This document shows positions 1 through 5,920 of a DNA stretch of 7,930 nt, one piece after another. The notes under the pieces are model-generated. The model did no database searches, had not been told where the DNA came from, and was given only the letters and a program-made list of their open reading frames with translations. The position numbers and the translations under genes are program-made. Source of the stretch: Nitrososphaeraceae archaeon (GTDB lineage Archaea > Thermoproteota > Nitrososphaeria > Nitrososphaerales > Nitrososphaeraceae). Positions within the stretch are counted from its first letter, which is position 1, and every line of letters begins with the position of its first letter. The DNA lies in contig JAICHH010000075.1 of assembly GCA_025922715.1 (NCBI GenBank), positions 1 to 7,930 of the forward strand, written 5' to 3'.

Positions 1-1389
1 TATCTTGTTATGCAATGTATTGTAAAGCAACGAAGCAAATTCCTCAGCCTTGTCTCTTAAATCAGGTCTTCCTATACCCTCTACAAATAATGTATCACCT
101 GTAAATAGTAATTTTTCTCCAATCAAGAAGCAAAGCCCTCCTGCAGTATGACCAGGTGTATGGATAACCTTTAGCTGCATTGATTTGCCTTCTATTTTTT
201 CTATAGTTGAGATATCTCCTTCTTTTAGTAAGATAATTTGCTTTTGACCTTGTCTTTGATATCTATCTAGTGAATAATCCTCATAGGAGCTAAAATAAAG
301 TTGTGCATCTAATTTATTTGCTAGTTCTCTTGCTGAAGAAACATGATCTGCATGAAGATGTGTATCAAATACCTTGGTTATTTTTGCTCTACCACCAATT
401 TCACTATTAGCAATTCGTATATATTCATCTATAGGAAATACAGGATCTATCACTATGGCCTCAGCATTAGAAGTAGTATTGTTATCTACTAAAGACACAA
501 TATAAGATATACATCCTTTTCCAATCTTTCTTACCTGGACTACCTTTACTTTCTGTCCATTTGCAATAACATATTCTTGAGAAGAATGCTCAACTGCAGA
601 AGACCATCCCTTTAGTCCTTCTTCTAATGTCTTTACATTATATCCTTGTCTTTGGAGCATGAAAGTAGCCATGCCTGCTCTATTACCATGTGGACATATG
701 GTTACAATTTCTTTATCTTTTGGTAATTCATTTAGTGAACTAGAAATCTCACCTAGAGGAATGTTTGTGCTTCCTTCAATGCTCCATTGCTTAAACTCTT
801 CGTTATTCCTTACATCAAGCAAGAATATGTTACCGGTCTTTACTTTGTCTTCATCTATTGCATTTTTCAAATCCTTTGCAGATATTTTTGGATCTTGGCT
901 TTCTGTTTTTTCATCATTCCAAGCAGATATTCCACCTTTCAAATAACGTGTTCTAAGACCGCCTTTTTCTCTAGCCATCTGAGCCATCTTTCGTGTATAA
1001 TCCTCATCTTCCGCTACCAAAACAATGTCTATATTTTTTGGTAATTTTGGTAGTAAACTGTTCATTGTTTGTTGGTCACATACTGCAAATTTTGAGCCTG
1101 GAATATGCTCTCTTTGATATCTTTCCTTATTTCCTATATCAAAAATCATTATGGGATTTCCTGTTTTCTTTTGTAGTTTTTCATTCAATTCTTCTGATGT
1201 AATTTCAAAACAAAATGGGGATTCTCTATTGTCTTGGTTTTCTTTTTGAGTTATATTGTTCATATCTTTTTTAATCTCATCTTTTATCTTGTCAGCTATT
1301 TCTTCATCTTCGTTATCTTCTGATTTTCCAATAATATTAGATTCCTCATCTTTAAATTCATTCTCTCCTAGGTTATCAATAGATGACAT
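1..1389 (-). CDS. Double-rhodanese, persulfide-dioxygenase-like metallo-beta-lactamase-fold protein (C-terminus beyond window)
   Basis: Open from ATG at 1389 to the window edge (463 codons, no stop seen). Residues 1-58 are an acidic, Glu/Asp/Lys-rich extension of low complexity. Residues about 60-160 form a first rhodanese domain that looks inactive: the catalytic Cys position aligns with Ala126 and the usual DVR motif reads DIG. Residues about 167-265 form a second rhodanese domain with LLDVR and an intact active-site loop CPHGNRA starting at Cys232. From about 278 a metallo-beta-lactamase fold follows with THLHADH (His344, His346, Asp348, His349), HTPGHTAGG (His414), TGDTLF (Asp432) and GIGRPDL. 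These fit the ETHE1/CstB branch, cytoplasmic non-haem iron enzymes that oxidise glutathione- or CoA-type persulfides, often coupled to rhodanese sulfur transfer. Known MBL-rhodanese fusions usually put rhodanese C-terminal; here both are N-terminal. A glyoxalase II-like hydrolase is the alternative. Monocistronic as far as visible. Confidence 0.88.
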   Translation of the reverse strand, partial: MSSIDNLGENEFKDEESNIIGKSEDNEDEEIADKIKDEIKKDMNNITQKENQDNRESPFCFEITSEELNEKLQKKTGNPIMIFDIGNKERYQREHIPGSKFAVCDQQTMNSLLPKLPKNIDIVLVAEDEDYTRKMAQMAREKGGLRTRYLKGGISAWNDEKTESQDPKISAKDLKNAIDEDKVKTGNIFLLDVRNNEEFKQWSIEGSTNIPLGEISSSLNELPKDKEIVTICPHGNRAGMATFMLQRQGYNVKTLEEGLKGWSSAVEHSSQEYVIANGQKVKVVQVRKIGKGCISYIVSLVDNNTTSNAEAIVIDPVFPIDEYIRIANSEIGGRAKITKVFDTHLHADHVSSARELANKLDAQLYFSSYEDYSLDRYQRQGQKQIILLKEGDISTIEKIEGKSMQLKVIHTPGHTAGGLCFLIGEKLLFTGDTLFVEGIGRPDLRDKAEEFASLLYNTLHNKI

Positions 1390-1428
1390 TAATACAAATT
1401 ATTTTAGCAATAGTGTTATTTCTTGTTA

Positions 1429-1440
1429 TTGTTTTTTAAA
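1429..1440 (-). promoter_or_regulatory. Candidate TATA box for the rhodanese/MBL gene
   Basis: Read on the minus strand this is CTTTAAAAAAC, a TATA-like element about 45 nt ahead of the ATG at 1389, predicting a short leader of about 20 nt. A TA-repeat tract at 1477-1493 is an alternative or simply low-complexity DNA. No Shine-Dalgarno sequence precedes the ATG. Confidence 0.3.
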
Positions 1441-1476
1441 GTCATTTATTTGTAGGAAAAGATGGCTATTATTTGA

Positions 1477-1493
1477 TATAATATATATATATA
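1477..1493. repeat. TA-dinucleotide tract
   Basis: Nearly pure alternating T/A run between the rhodanese/MBL gene and the end of the CoA-transferase gene. A similar tract is at 4530-4542. Both are in intergenic DNA; no function is evident beyond possible TATA-box or melting behaviour. Confidence 0.5.
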
Positions 1494-1570
1494 ACAAATA
1501 AACCTAAAAATACTGTTTAATATTTCCAAATTCTCTTTTAAGGAAGGAAAGTCTCAGGTTACAAAAATTT

Positions 1571-1596
1571 ATTAAAGAAAATAAATAAAAAAATTT
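1571..1596 (-). terminator. T-tract terminator after the CoA-transferase gene
   Basis: On the minus strand, about 30 nt after the CoA-transferase stop, the RNA would carry AAATTTTTTTATTTATTTTC followed by more T. Archaeal polymerases terminate at such oligo-T runs without a hairpin, so this is a plausible 3' end for the 1626-3269 transcript. Confidence 0.4.
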
Positions 1597-1625
1597 AACT
1601 GTTTAAGCCAATATTTCCTCTCATG

Positions 1626-3269
1626 CTATTTTTTAATTTTTTGAAAAAATTCACTCTTAATGCCCATTTTATCGTCTCTGAATAATCGCGAATCCATTTC
1701 TTTTACTCTACCCAATCTAGGTTTAAAATTCATTTTTGATAATACATCTTTATCAAGATCGATACCAGGAGCAATTTCTTCAAGCATTATTCCATCTGCA
1801 TTTAGTTTAAAAACAGCTCTTTCGGTTATATACAGAATATCATGGCCATATTTAATGGCCTGATGACTACTAAATACAATTTTGTAAACACTGTCAACAA
1901 ATTTTATTACTGATCCATCATTTTGGATTTGTAATTTGTTATTTGAAACAGAAATTTTACTTTGTCCTGCAGTAAACGATCCTGCAAAATAAGTTCTAGG
2001 TGCTCCTCCAGCAATTACAGGGAATCCACCAGGACCAAAGATTTTATCGGGTAAAATAGATGGATTCACATTTCCATTTTTGTCAATCTGCAGAAACCCT
2101 AGTGAAGCAGCATCTATTATTCCTCCTTCAAAATTAGAAAATACATCAGGCATTGTAGACAATGCAAATGGACTTATTGCCAATCCGAAATCATATCCAG
2201 AAAGAGCAATTCCTCCCCACTGGCCAGACTCCAGTATAGTTACTATAAAATCAGATATTTCTTCTTTTAAAGTAATTGATGATACAAATGCCGGAATTCC
2301 TATTCCTAAGTTTACTAATACTGGATGTTGTTTTTTTTCGAATAACTCTAGCAATTCCAAGACAACTCTTCTAGCTATTATCTTTTCATACTCTTTCATA
2401 GAGACCTTGGGTAGACTATCAAAGATAGCATTAGTAATAGGCGGTACTATTTCATATGAAATGCGAGGATCATATTCTATAGTACCACTTTGCCAATGAT
2501 TTTGTTTAGGTGAAACTACTACATGATCAATTAATGGCCCGGGTACATCAACATCTCTTGGATTTATTGTTCCAGATTTTGTAATCCATTTAACTTGAGC
2601 AATGACTTGTCCTTGTTTAGGTCTAGCTTTTGTAGCTTGAGCAATACTAAGAACAGATCCTCTCATTCCTTCTTCCTCCATTGATAAATTACCATACTCA
2701 TCCGATGTAGAACCTCTAATAAATGCAAAATCAGGCTTAGGTGCTTGATATAAAAGACATTCTGTTCCTCCTACATCTATTAAACTTGTTTTGCATATTG
2801 AATTTTTTTTCCCTAATTCATTTAGTGCTGCACCTTCTCTTCTTGGATCCAAAAATGTATCAATTCCTATCTTTGTAATTAGACCAGGTCTTCCCGATGC
2901 AATTTCTCTAAACCAATATGCTGCGATACCAATAGGCCAACCATAATATTCAATCCTGTTATCCATTATCATTTTTTGAAGCCAAGGTGAAAATCCTAAG
3001 AATGGCATAAGAGTTCCCCGGAGAAATTCTTGTGATTGATCTTTATACAAATTTTCAGCAATCTTATCCAACCCTCTTCCTGGGATTGCAGGAAGCGCAT
3101 CAGAGATTATGAATATATTTTTTGGGTGTCCTTGTCTTGCATAATTCTCAAATAATCCATTGATGAGATATTCTGGAGTTATAGCCATATTGAATCCAGA
3201 GATAGCTAAAACTGAATTATCTTTTATTTTTGAAATTACTGTAGAAATATCAACAGTCTTGAAAAACAT
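1626..3269 (-). CDS. Family I acyl-CoA:carboxylate CoA-transferase, fused alpha and beta subunits
   Basis: Complete 547-aa protein of the propionate CoA-transferase / acetate-acetoacetate (YdiF-like) family, which moves CoA between an acyl-CoA and a free carboxylate through a glutamyl-CoA thioester. Length fits the fused form (about 520-550 aa). Residues about 1-290 are the alpha-type half with ISGFNMAITPEYLINGL near the N-terminus and RGSTSDEYGNLSMEEEG at 185-201. Residues about 295-540 are the beta-type half: LVNLGIGIPAFV at 318-329, the catalytic glutamate Glu347 in TILESGQWGG, and the oxyanion-loop type sequence GPGGFPVIAGGA at 412-423. No signal peptide, so cytoplasmic. Start ATG at 3269 is the first in-frame Met, with TATA-like DNA about 27 nt upstream, consistent with a leaderless mRNA. 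Substrates cannot be read from sequence; acetate, propionate, butyrate or 3-oxoacids are all possible. No acyl-CoA synthetase, thiolase or dehydrogenase gene adjoins it. Divergent from the ZIP transporter gene. Confidence 0.9.
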   Translation of the reverse strand: MFFKTVDISTVISKIKDNSVLAISGFNMAITPEYLINGLFENYARQGHPKNIFIISDALPAIPGRGLDKIAENLYKDQSQEFLRGTLMPFLGFSPWLQKMIMDNRIEYYGWPIGIAAYWFREIASGRPGLITKIGIDTFLDPRREGAALNELGKKNSICKTSLIDVGGTECLLYQAPKPDFAFIRGSTSDEYGNLSMEEEGMRGSVLSIAQATKARPKQGQVIAQVKWITKSGTINPRDVDVPGPLIDHVVVSPKQNHWQSGTIEYDPRISYEIVPPITNAIFDSLPKVSMKEYEKIIARRVVLELLELFEKKQHPVLVNLGIGIPAFVSSITLKEEISDFIVTILESGQWGGIALSGYDFGLAISPFALSTMPDVFSNFEGGIIDAASLGFLQIDKNGNVNPSILPDKIFGPGGFPVIAGGAPRTYFAGSFTAGQSKISVSNNKLQIQNDGSVIKFVDSVYKIVFSSHQAIKYGHDILYITERAVFKLNADGIMLEEIAPGIDLDKDVLSKMNFKPRLGRVKEMDSRLFRDDKMGIKSEFFQKIKK

Positions 3270-3290
3270 GCTCTTTTAGTCTTTTTAGAA

Positions 3291-3302
3291 CTATTAAATA
3301 TT
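3291..3302 (-). promoter_or_regulatory. Candidate TATA box of the CoA-transferase gene
   Basis: On the minus strand this reads AATATTTAATAG, centred about 27 nt ahead of the ATG at 3269, the spacing expected for a leaderless archaeal transcript. A second, better matching box (GGTATAAATAG, 3330-3340) lies farther upstream and would give a leader of about 35-40 nt. I cannot tell which is used. Confidence 0.35.
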
Positions 3303-3486
3303 AATATCATTTTTGAGACTTTAAATATTCTATTTATACCTTCAAAATAAAATAAAATAAAATTTTAATTAACAAAAATACTATTTAAGATTTAAATATT
3401 ACATAAGTCAAAATTATAAGATATTTCAAAATTTTAAAACGTGAAAGATTCCTAAAAAAGAATTTTATTGTTAAATCAATGGTTAA

Positions 3487-3505
3487 AATCGAAATTTTAA
3501 AATTA
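3487..3505 (+). promoter_or_regulatory. BRE plus TATA promoter of the ZIP transporter gene
   Basis: The stretch ATCGAAATTTTAAAATT has a purine-rich CGAAA directly before an A/T box, as in archaeal BRE-TATA promoters. The box centre is about 33 nt ahead of the ATG at 3532, predicting a start of transcription within a few nt of the start codon. No ribosome binding site is seen, in line with a leaderless or very short leader. Confidence 0.45.
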
Positions 3506-3531
3506 ACAGGTAATATTTACTAATTTTTATC

Positions 3532-4347
3532 ATGATACCATCATTTTCATTTATTGATTTAAATCCTATTATTCAAGCATTACTTGCTACATCTTTTACA
3601 TGGTTTGTTACAGCCGTGGGAGCCTCTTTGGTTTTTTTGTTAAAAGATATAAATAAAAAATTTTTTGATGGTATGTTAGGATTTGCAGCAGGCGTTATGC
3701 TTGCTGCAAGCTACTGGTCTCTGCTTTCACCATCATTAGAACTTTCAAAACAAGATATGATACCATGGCTACCAGTTGCAATTGGATTTTTATTAGGAGG
3801 AATATCTATTAGAATAATAGATAAAATATTACCACATTTACATCCAAATCTACCTCCTGTCACTGTAGAAGGTCCTAAAACAAAATTAAAAAAATATAAT
3901 CTATTAGTTCTTGCTATTACTATACATAATATCCCAGAGGGATTAGCTATTGGTGTTGCATTTGGTGCAGCATCATTGGGTATACCTGAAGCAACGTTAG
4001 GAGCTGCAATTTCTCTTGCGATTGGGATAGGTTTACAAAACTTTCCTGAAGGGCTTGCTGTTTCTATGCCATTAAGCCATGAAGGCTATTCCGCACGAAA
4101 AAGTTTTTTTTATGGCCAATTATCTGCAGCAGTTGAACCAGTTGCTGGGGTTTTAGGAGCGATTTTTGTTTTTGTAGCTCAACCATTACTACCTTATGTC
4201 TTGAGTTTTGCGGCAGGTGCCATGATATTTGTGGTTGCTGAAGAAGTAATTCCCGAATCACATAAACGGGGTAATATAGATTTTGCAACTTTTTTTCTAT
4301 TAATAGGTTTTACCTTGATGATGATCCTTGACGTAGCATTAAGCTAA
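3532..4347 (+). CDS. ZIP family divalent metal transporter, GufA type
   Basis: 271-aa integral membrane protein with about eight hydrophobic segments, the size and pattern of bacterial/archaeal ZIP transporters (ZupT, GufA, eukaryotic ZIP11), which carry Zn2+ and often Fe2+, Mn2+ or Co2+ into the cytoplasm. The metal-site motifs are intact: HNIPEGLAIG at 132-141 (His132, Asn133, Glu136) in TM4 and QNFPEGLAVS at 169-178 (Asn170, Glu173) in TM5. VEPVAG at 201-206 and AEEVIPESH at 236-244 are hallmarks of the GufA branch. A short His-bearing loop (PHLHP, 101-105) precedes TM4, smaller than the His-rich loop of many ZIPs. ATG at 3532 gives an N-terminal leader of about 12 residues ahead of TM1. 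It stands alone; the nearest gene downstream is about 380 nt away. Metal identity is not decidable from sequence. Confidence 0.93.
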   Translation: MIPSFSFIDLNPIIQALLATSFTWFVTAVGASLVFLLKDINKKFFDGMLGFAAGVMLAASYWSLLSPSLELSKQDMIPWLPVAIGFLLGGISIRIIDKILPHLHPNLPPVTVEGPKTKLKKYNLLVLAITIHNIPEGLAIGVAFGAASLGIPEATLGAAISLAIGIGLQNFPEGLAVSMPLSHEGYSARKSFFYGQLSAAVEPVAGVLGAIFVFVAQPLLPYVLSFAAGAMIFVVAEEVIPESHKRGNIDFATFFLLIGFTLMMILDVALS

Positions 4348-4371
4348 TTATTATTAAATTTCCAAGATCAT

Positions 4372-4408
4372 ATGTTATGATATAAATTTCATTTTTAAAT
4401 CATAACAT
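4372..4408 (+). terminator. Perfect 10-bp inverted repeat after the ZIP gene
   Basis: ATGTTATGAT (4372-4381) and ATCATAACAT (4399-4408) are exact reverse complements with a 17-nt A/T-rich spacer, starting 25 nt after the ZIP stop codon. It could fold at the 3' end of the ZIP transcript, although no long U run follows at once. An operator role is possible but nothing on the plus strand begins nearby. Confidence 0.35.
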
Positions 4409-4689
4409 TTGTCATAATATAATATACTATTATAAATCTTACCAGTTTTATCAGCATCTTGTGGTTTATATAATACCATATTGTAAATACTTTCTCTTAA
4501 AGAATTATTTCAATTAGAATAGTTTTCTAATATATATATATAAAACAATAAATTTTTTTACCTATTCAAGAACATAAAGATATGACACAATATTCAAAAT
4601 TAAGATTAAATAAATAGTTAGTTTTATTTTGTTCCTGTCCATAGAACTAAATTATTATCACTTTCACTTTGATAATATTTTCTGTTTAT
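4409..4689. other. Gene-poor AT-rich stretch
   Basis: About 280 nt with no ORF that can be defended. It holds a TA tract (4530-4542), a 26-codon minus-strand ORF at 4562-4642 encoding a mostly hydrophobic peptide (MDRNKIKLTIYLILILNI at its start), and most of a 34-codon minus-strand ORF at 4375-4479 with coding-like composition. Neither has a clear promoter or family. No tRNA cloverleaf, transposase remnant or repeat array was seen. Confidence 0.5.
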
Positions 4690-4856
4690 TATAAAATTAT
4701 TTAAGATGGCTAGACAAATATCCATCAATGAGAATCCTATTTAGTAGAATGCATTTTGATTTAATTATTATCACAGCAATATTCTTCTTTCTCAATATTC
4801 AGGATAATAGGATATTTGAAAGAATAATAGCACAAAAAGATATATCAATAAATAAC
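4689..4856 (+). repeat. Duplicated cassette, copy 1 (promoter plus signal-peptide region)
   Basis: This segment is related to 5462-5639. Best conserved are the left end (TATTTAAG then GGCTAGACAAATA) and the right end (34 nt at 4823-4856 versus 5606-5639 with one mismatch, from AATAATAGCACAA to CAATAAATAAC). Between them the two copies diverge but align as a start codon plus hydrophobic segment. The copies are direct and lie on either side of the PNPOx-like gene. Confidence 0.75.
4697..4705 (+). promoter_or_regulatory. TATA box of the 85-aa ORF (cassette copy 1)
   Basis: TTATTTAAG centred about 26 nt ahead of the ATG at 4728, the distance for a leaderless archaeal transcript. The box and the following GGCTAGACAAATA are retained in the second copy at 5469-5489, which supports them as a real promoter unit rather than chance A/T sequence. 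Confidence 0.5.
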
Positions 4857-4985
4857 GTTTCTCTATTACAAAATAATCAGACTGAATCATCAGTTCATGA
4901 TAAAAATATCATAGTCATTCTCATGATTATAACAAATAATCAAAAGATAAATGTCTATTCTTCTGTTGATAGTGAGAAATTCTAA
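4728..4985 (+). CDS. Small putative secreted or membrane protein
   Basis: 85-aa protein of no family I recognise. Residues 1-8 carry two Arg, followed by a hydrophobic run at about 9-23 (DLIIITAIFFFLN) and a polar stretch ending in ERIIAQ at 31-36, which resembles an archaeal signal peptide or N-terminal membrane anchor. The remaining 49 residues are Asn/Ser/Ile-rich with a second hydrophobic patch (IIVILMII, 61-68). ATG at 4728 lies a leaderless distance after its TATA box. The first 43 codons are duplicated in degenerate form at 5507-5640, which argues that this reading frame was once under selection. It may itself be a truncated remnant of a longer secreted protein, as the C-terminal part has no visible domain. 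The stop is 22 nt before the PNPOx-like start codon. Confidence 0.45.
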   Translation: MRILFSRMHFDLIIITAIFFFLNIQDNRIFERIIAQKDISINNVSLLQNNQTESSVHDKNIIVILMIITNNQKINVYSSVDSEKF

Positions 4986-4989
4986 ATGA

Positions 4990-5000
4990 AATTTAAATAA
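4990..5000 (+). promoter_or_regulatory. Candidate TATA box of the PNPOx-like gene
   Basis: AATTTAAATAA overlaps the 3' end of the preceding small ORF by position only a few nt downstream of its stop. Its centre is about 13 nt before the TTG at 5008 and about 33 nt before the in-frame TTG at 5029, so the promoter geometry favours the later start if this box is used. Confidence 0.35.
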
Positions 5001-5007
5001 AGCTTGA

Positions 5008-5466
5008 TTGATAGATATAAATAACAAATTGATTAGCAATACTAGAGATACAAAGGATCTAGTAAATCTTGTTGTGCCTTTAAGATTAGCATGTTTAACT
5101 ACTTCAGGATGGCCTATGATTGTTCCGCTATGGTTCAAATTTTTAAACGATCGATTTTATTGTGCTACCCAGGAAAATGCTAAAATAATAAGTTATTTAA
5201 AGAAAGATAATAAATGTGCTTTTGAAATCTCATCTCAAAATCCACCATACAGAGGAATTAGAGGTCAAGGAAAAACTATAATTAAAAAAGAACTTGGAAT
5301 AGAGATCTTACAAACAGTTATAGAAAAATATCTACAGAACAAAGCTACAGATTTAACAACGTATCTGCTTAAAAGAAAAGAAAAAGAAGTAGCAATAGAA
5401 ATCATTCCAATTAAACTTTTCTATTGGGACTATACAAATAGAATGAAAAATATCATAAAGATATAA
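5008..5466 (+). CDS. Pyridoxamine 5'-phosphate oxidase-like flavin/F420-binding protein
   Basis: 152 aa when started at TTG 5008 (stops lie just upstream, so no earlier start exists); TTG at 5029 would give 145 aa and fits the TATA position better. The split beta-barrel of the PNPOx-like superfamily is visible: LACLTTSGWPMIVPLWFKFL at 27-46 (first strands, the classic A-x-L-T-T-x-G-x-P pattern), DRFYCATQENAKIISYLKKD at 48-67 (strand plus helix with the T-x-x-N/K cofactor-phosphate segment) and KCAFEIS at 69-75, followed by a G-x-G strand (RGIRGQGK, 82-89). Such proteins bind FMN, F420 or haem and act as small oxidoreductases or detoxification proteins; exact activity is not assignable here. 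Cytoplasmic, no signal peptide. The gene sits between two copies of a promoter/signal-peptide cassette, and its stop codon lies inside the left edge of copy 2. Confidence 0.82.
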   Translation: MIDINNKLISNTRDTKDLVNLVVPLRLACLTTSGWPMIVPLWFKFLNDRFYCATQENAKIISYLKKDNKCAFEISSQNPPYRGIRGQGKTIIKKELGIEILQTVIEKYLQNKATDLTTYLLKRKEKEVAIEIIPIKLFYWDYTNRMKNIIKI

Positions 5467-5639
5467 ATTTATTTAAGAGGGCTAGACAAATACAAATTAC
5501 GTATGGATGAGAAGATCATCTACTAAAATGGTCTCGATTGTAATTCTTATTATTATAACGATATTCATCTTTTTTAATAATCAAAATAACACTATATTTT
5601 AAAAAAATAATAGCACAAGAAGATATATCAATAAATAAC
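5462..5639 (+). repeat. Duplicated cassette, copy 2
   Basis: Degenerate direct copy of 4689-4856. It begins at the stop codon of the PNPOx-like gene (TATAAATTTATTTAAGAGGG), keeps the TATTTAAG box and GGCTAGACAAATA, has about 7 extra nt before the start codon and ends with a 34-nt near-identical block at 5606-5639. Confidence 0.75.
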
Positions 5640-5657
5640 TATTCTATAATACCAAAA
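5507..5657 (+). pseudogene. Frameshifted copy of the 85-aa small protein gene
   Basis: ATG at 5507 opens a 31-codon frame (MRRSSTKMVSIVILIIITIF in the first 20 residues) that stops at TAA 5600-5602. Compared with copy 1, a 7-nt A-rich stretch (5600-5606) replaces 6 nt, a +1 shift that creates the stop; in the shifted frame the sequence resumes as IIAQEDISINNYS, matching IIAQKDISINN of copy 1, and then ends within a few codons. The hydrophobic segment is kept although its residues changed. The box-to-ATG distance is 7 nt longer than in copy 1. A 31-aa membrane peptide could still be made, but decay of a duplicated secreted-protein gene is the simplest reading. Confidence 0.6.
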
Positions 5658-5664
5658 TTATAAG
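5655..5664 (+). promoter_or_regulatory. Candidate TATA box of the six-cysteine mini-protein gene
   Basis: AAATTATAAG is centred about 28-30 nt before the ATG at 5689, fitting a leaderless transcript. It lies just after cassette copy 2, so the mini-protein gene has its own promoter candidate. Confidence 0.35.
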
Positions 5665-5688
5665 AGCAAGAGTATAGTAAGAAAAGAC

Positions 5689-5844
5689 ATGACCAGAATT
5701 CGTATTCCTCATCAATATCATGAATCTAATATGCATACTCCTGCAATTATGTGTAGAAAATGCAATATAGAGAAAAGTAGGACTTGTGAATTATGCGGTA
5801 TATGTAAATCCTGCCATCAAGAAGGCAGAGAAGAAGACTATTAG
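5689..5844 (+). CDS. 51-aa six-cysteine zinc-ribbon-like mini-protein
   Basis: ATG 5689 to TAG 5842-5844. The N-terminal 20 residues are basic and His-containing; the rest carries six Cys in the pattern C-x2-C-x7-C-x2-C-x2-C-x2-C (Cys22, 25, 33, 36, 39, 42; MCRKCNIEK then TCELCGICKSCH), followed by a charged tail REEDY. The paired CxxC knuckles predict one zinc site (Cys22/25 with 33/36 or 39/42), and the extra pair could bind a second metal or an Fe-S cluster. Such tiny zinc ribbons in archaea are mostly uncharacterised; nucleic-acid or protein binding is the usual guess. The dense cysteine pattern together with a TATA box at leaderless distance makes chance unlikely. The adenosine-specific kinase gene follows after 76 nt. 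Confidence 0.7.
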   Translation: MTRIRIPHQYHESNMHTPAIMCRKCNIEKSRTCELCGICKSCHQEGREEDY

Positions 5845-5888
5845 AGATAATAATCAAAATATAATGAATAAAAATATTTAACTAGAAA

Positions 5889-5898
5889 GATTTAATTG
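5889..5898 (+). promoter_or_regulatory. Candidate TATA box of the adenosine-specific kinase gene
   Basis: GATTTAATTG has its TTTAAT centre 27 nt ahead of the TTG at 5921, the spacing of a leaderless start. This supports TTG as the real start codon, since no in-frame ATG occurs nearby. Confidence 0.45.
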
Positions 5899-5920
5899 AA
5901 TATCTGAATGTAACATAGTA

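Noticed and set aside
659..1501. Several plus-strand ORFs of 69-95 codons (659-946, 787-1044, 993-1202, 1256-1501)
   Set aside because: All but the tail of the last lie antisense to the rhodanese/MBL gene, whose domains are clear; their translations are rich in Phe, Ser and Ile with no motif.
1503..1560. Short minus-strand open stretch reading LSFLKREFGNIKQYF
   Set aside because: No start codon and no second piece nearby; cannot be supported as a gene or relic.
1660..2499. Plus-strand ORFs of 67 and 139 codons inside the CoA-transferase gene
   Set aside because: Antisense shadows of a strongly conserved coding region; no domain and no promoter.
4064..4288. 74-codon minus-strand ORF
   Set aside because: Antisense to the ZIP transporter TM5-TM7 region; Gln/Leu-rich shadow.
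4562..4642. 26-codon minus-strand ORF with a hydrophobic stretch
   Set aside because: Too short and too A/T-driven (Ile/Leu/Tyr) to tell from chance; no convincing promoter.
4890..5138. 82-codon minus-strand ORF across the PNPOx-like start
   Set aside because: Overlaps the conserved first strands of the PNPOx-like protein in antisense and has no recognisable feature.
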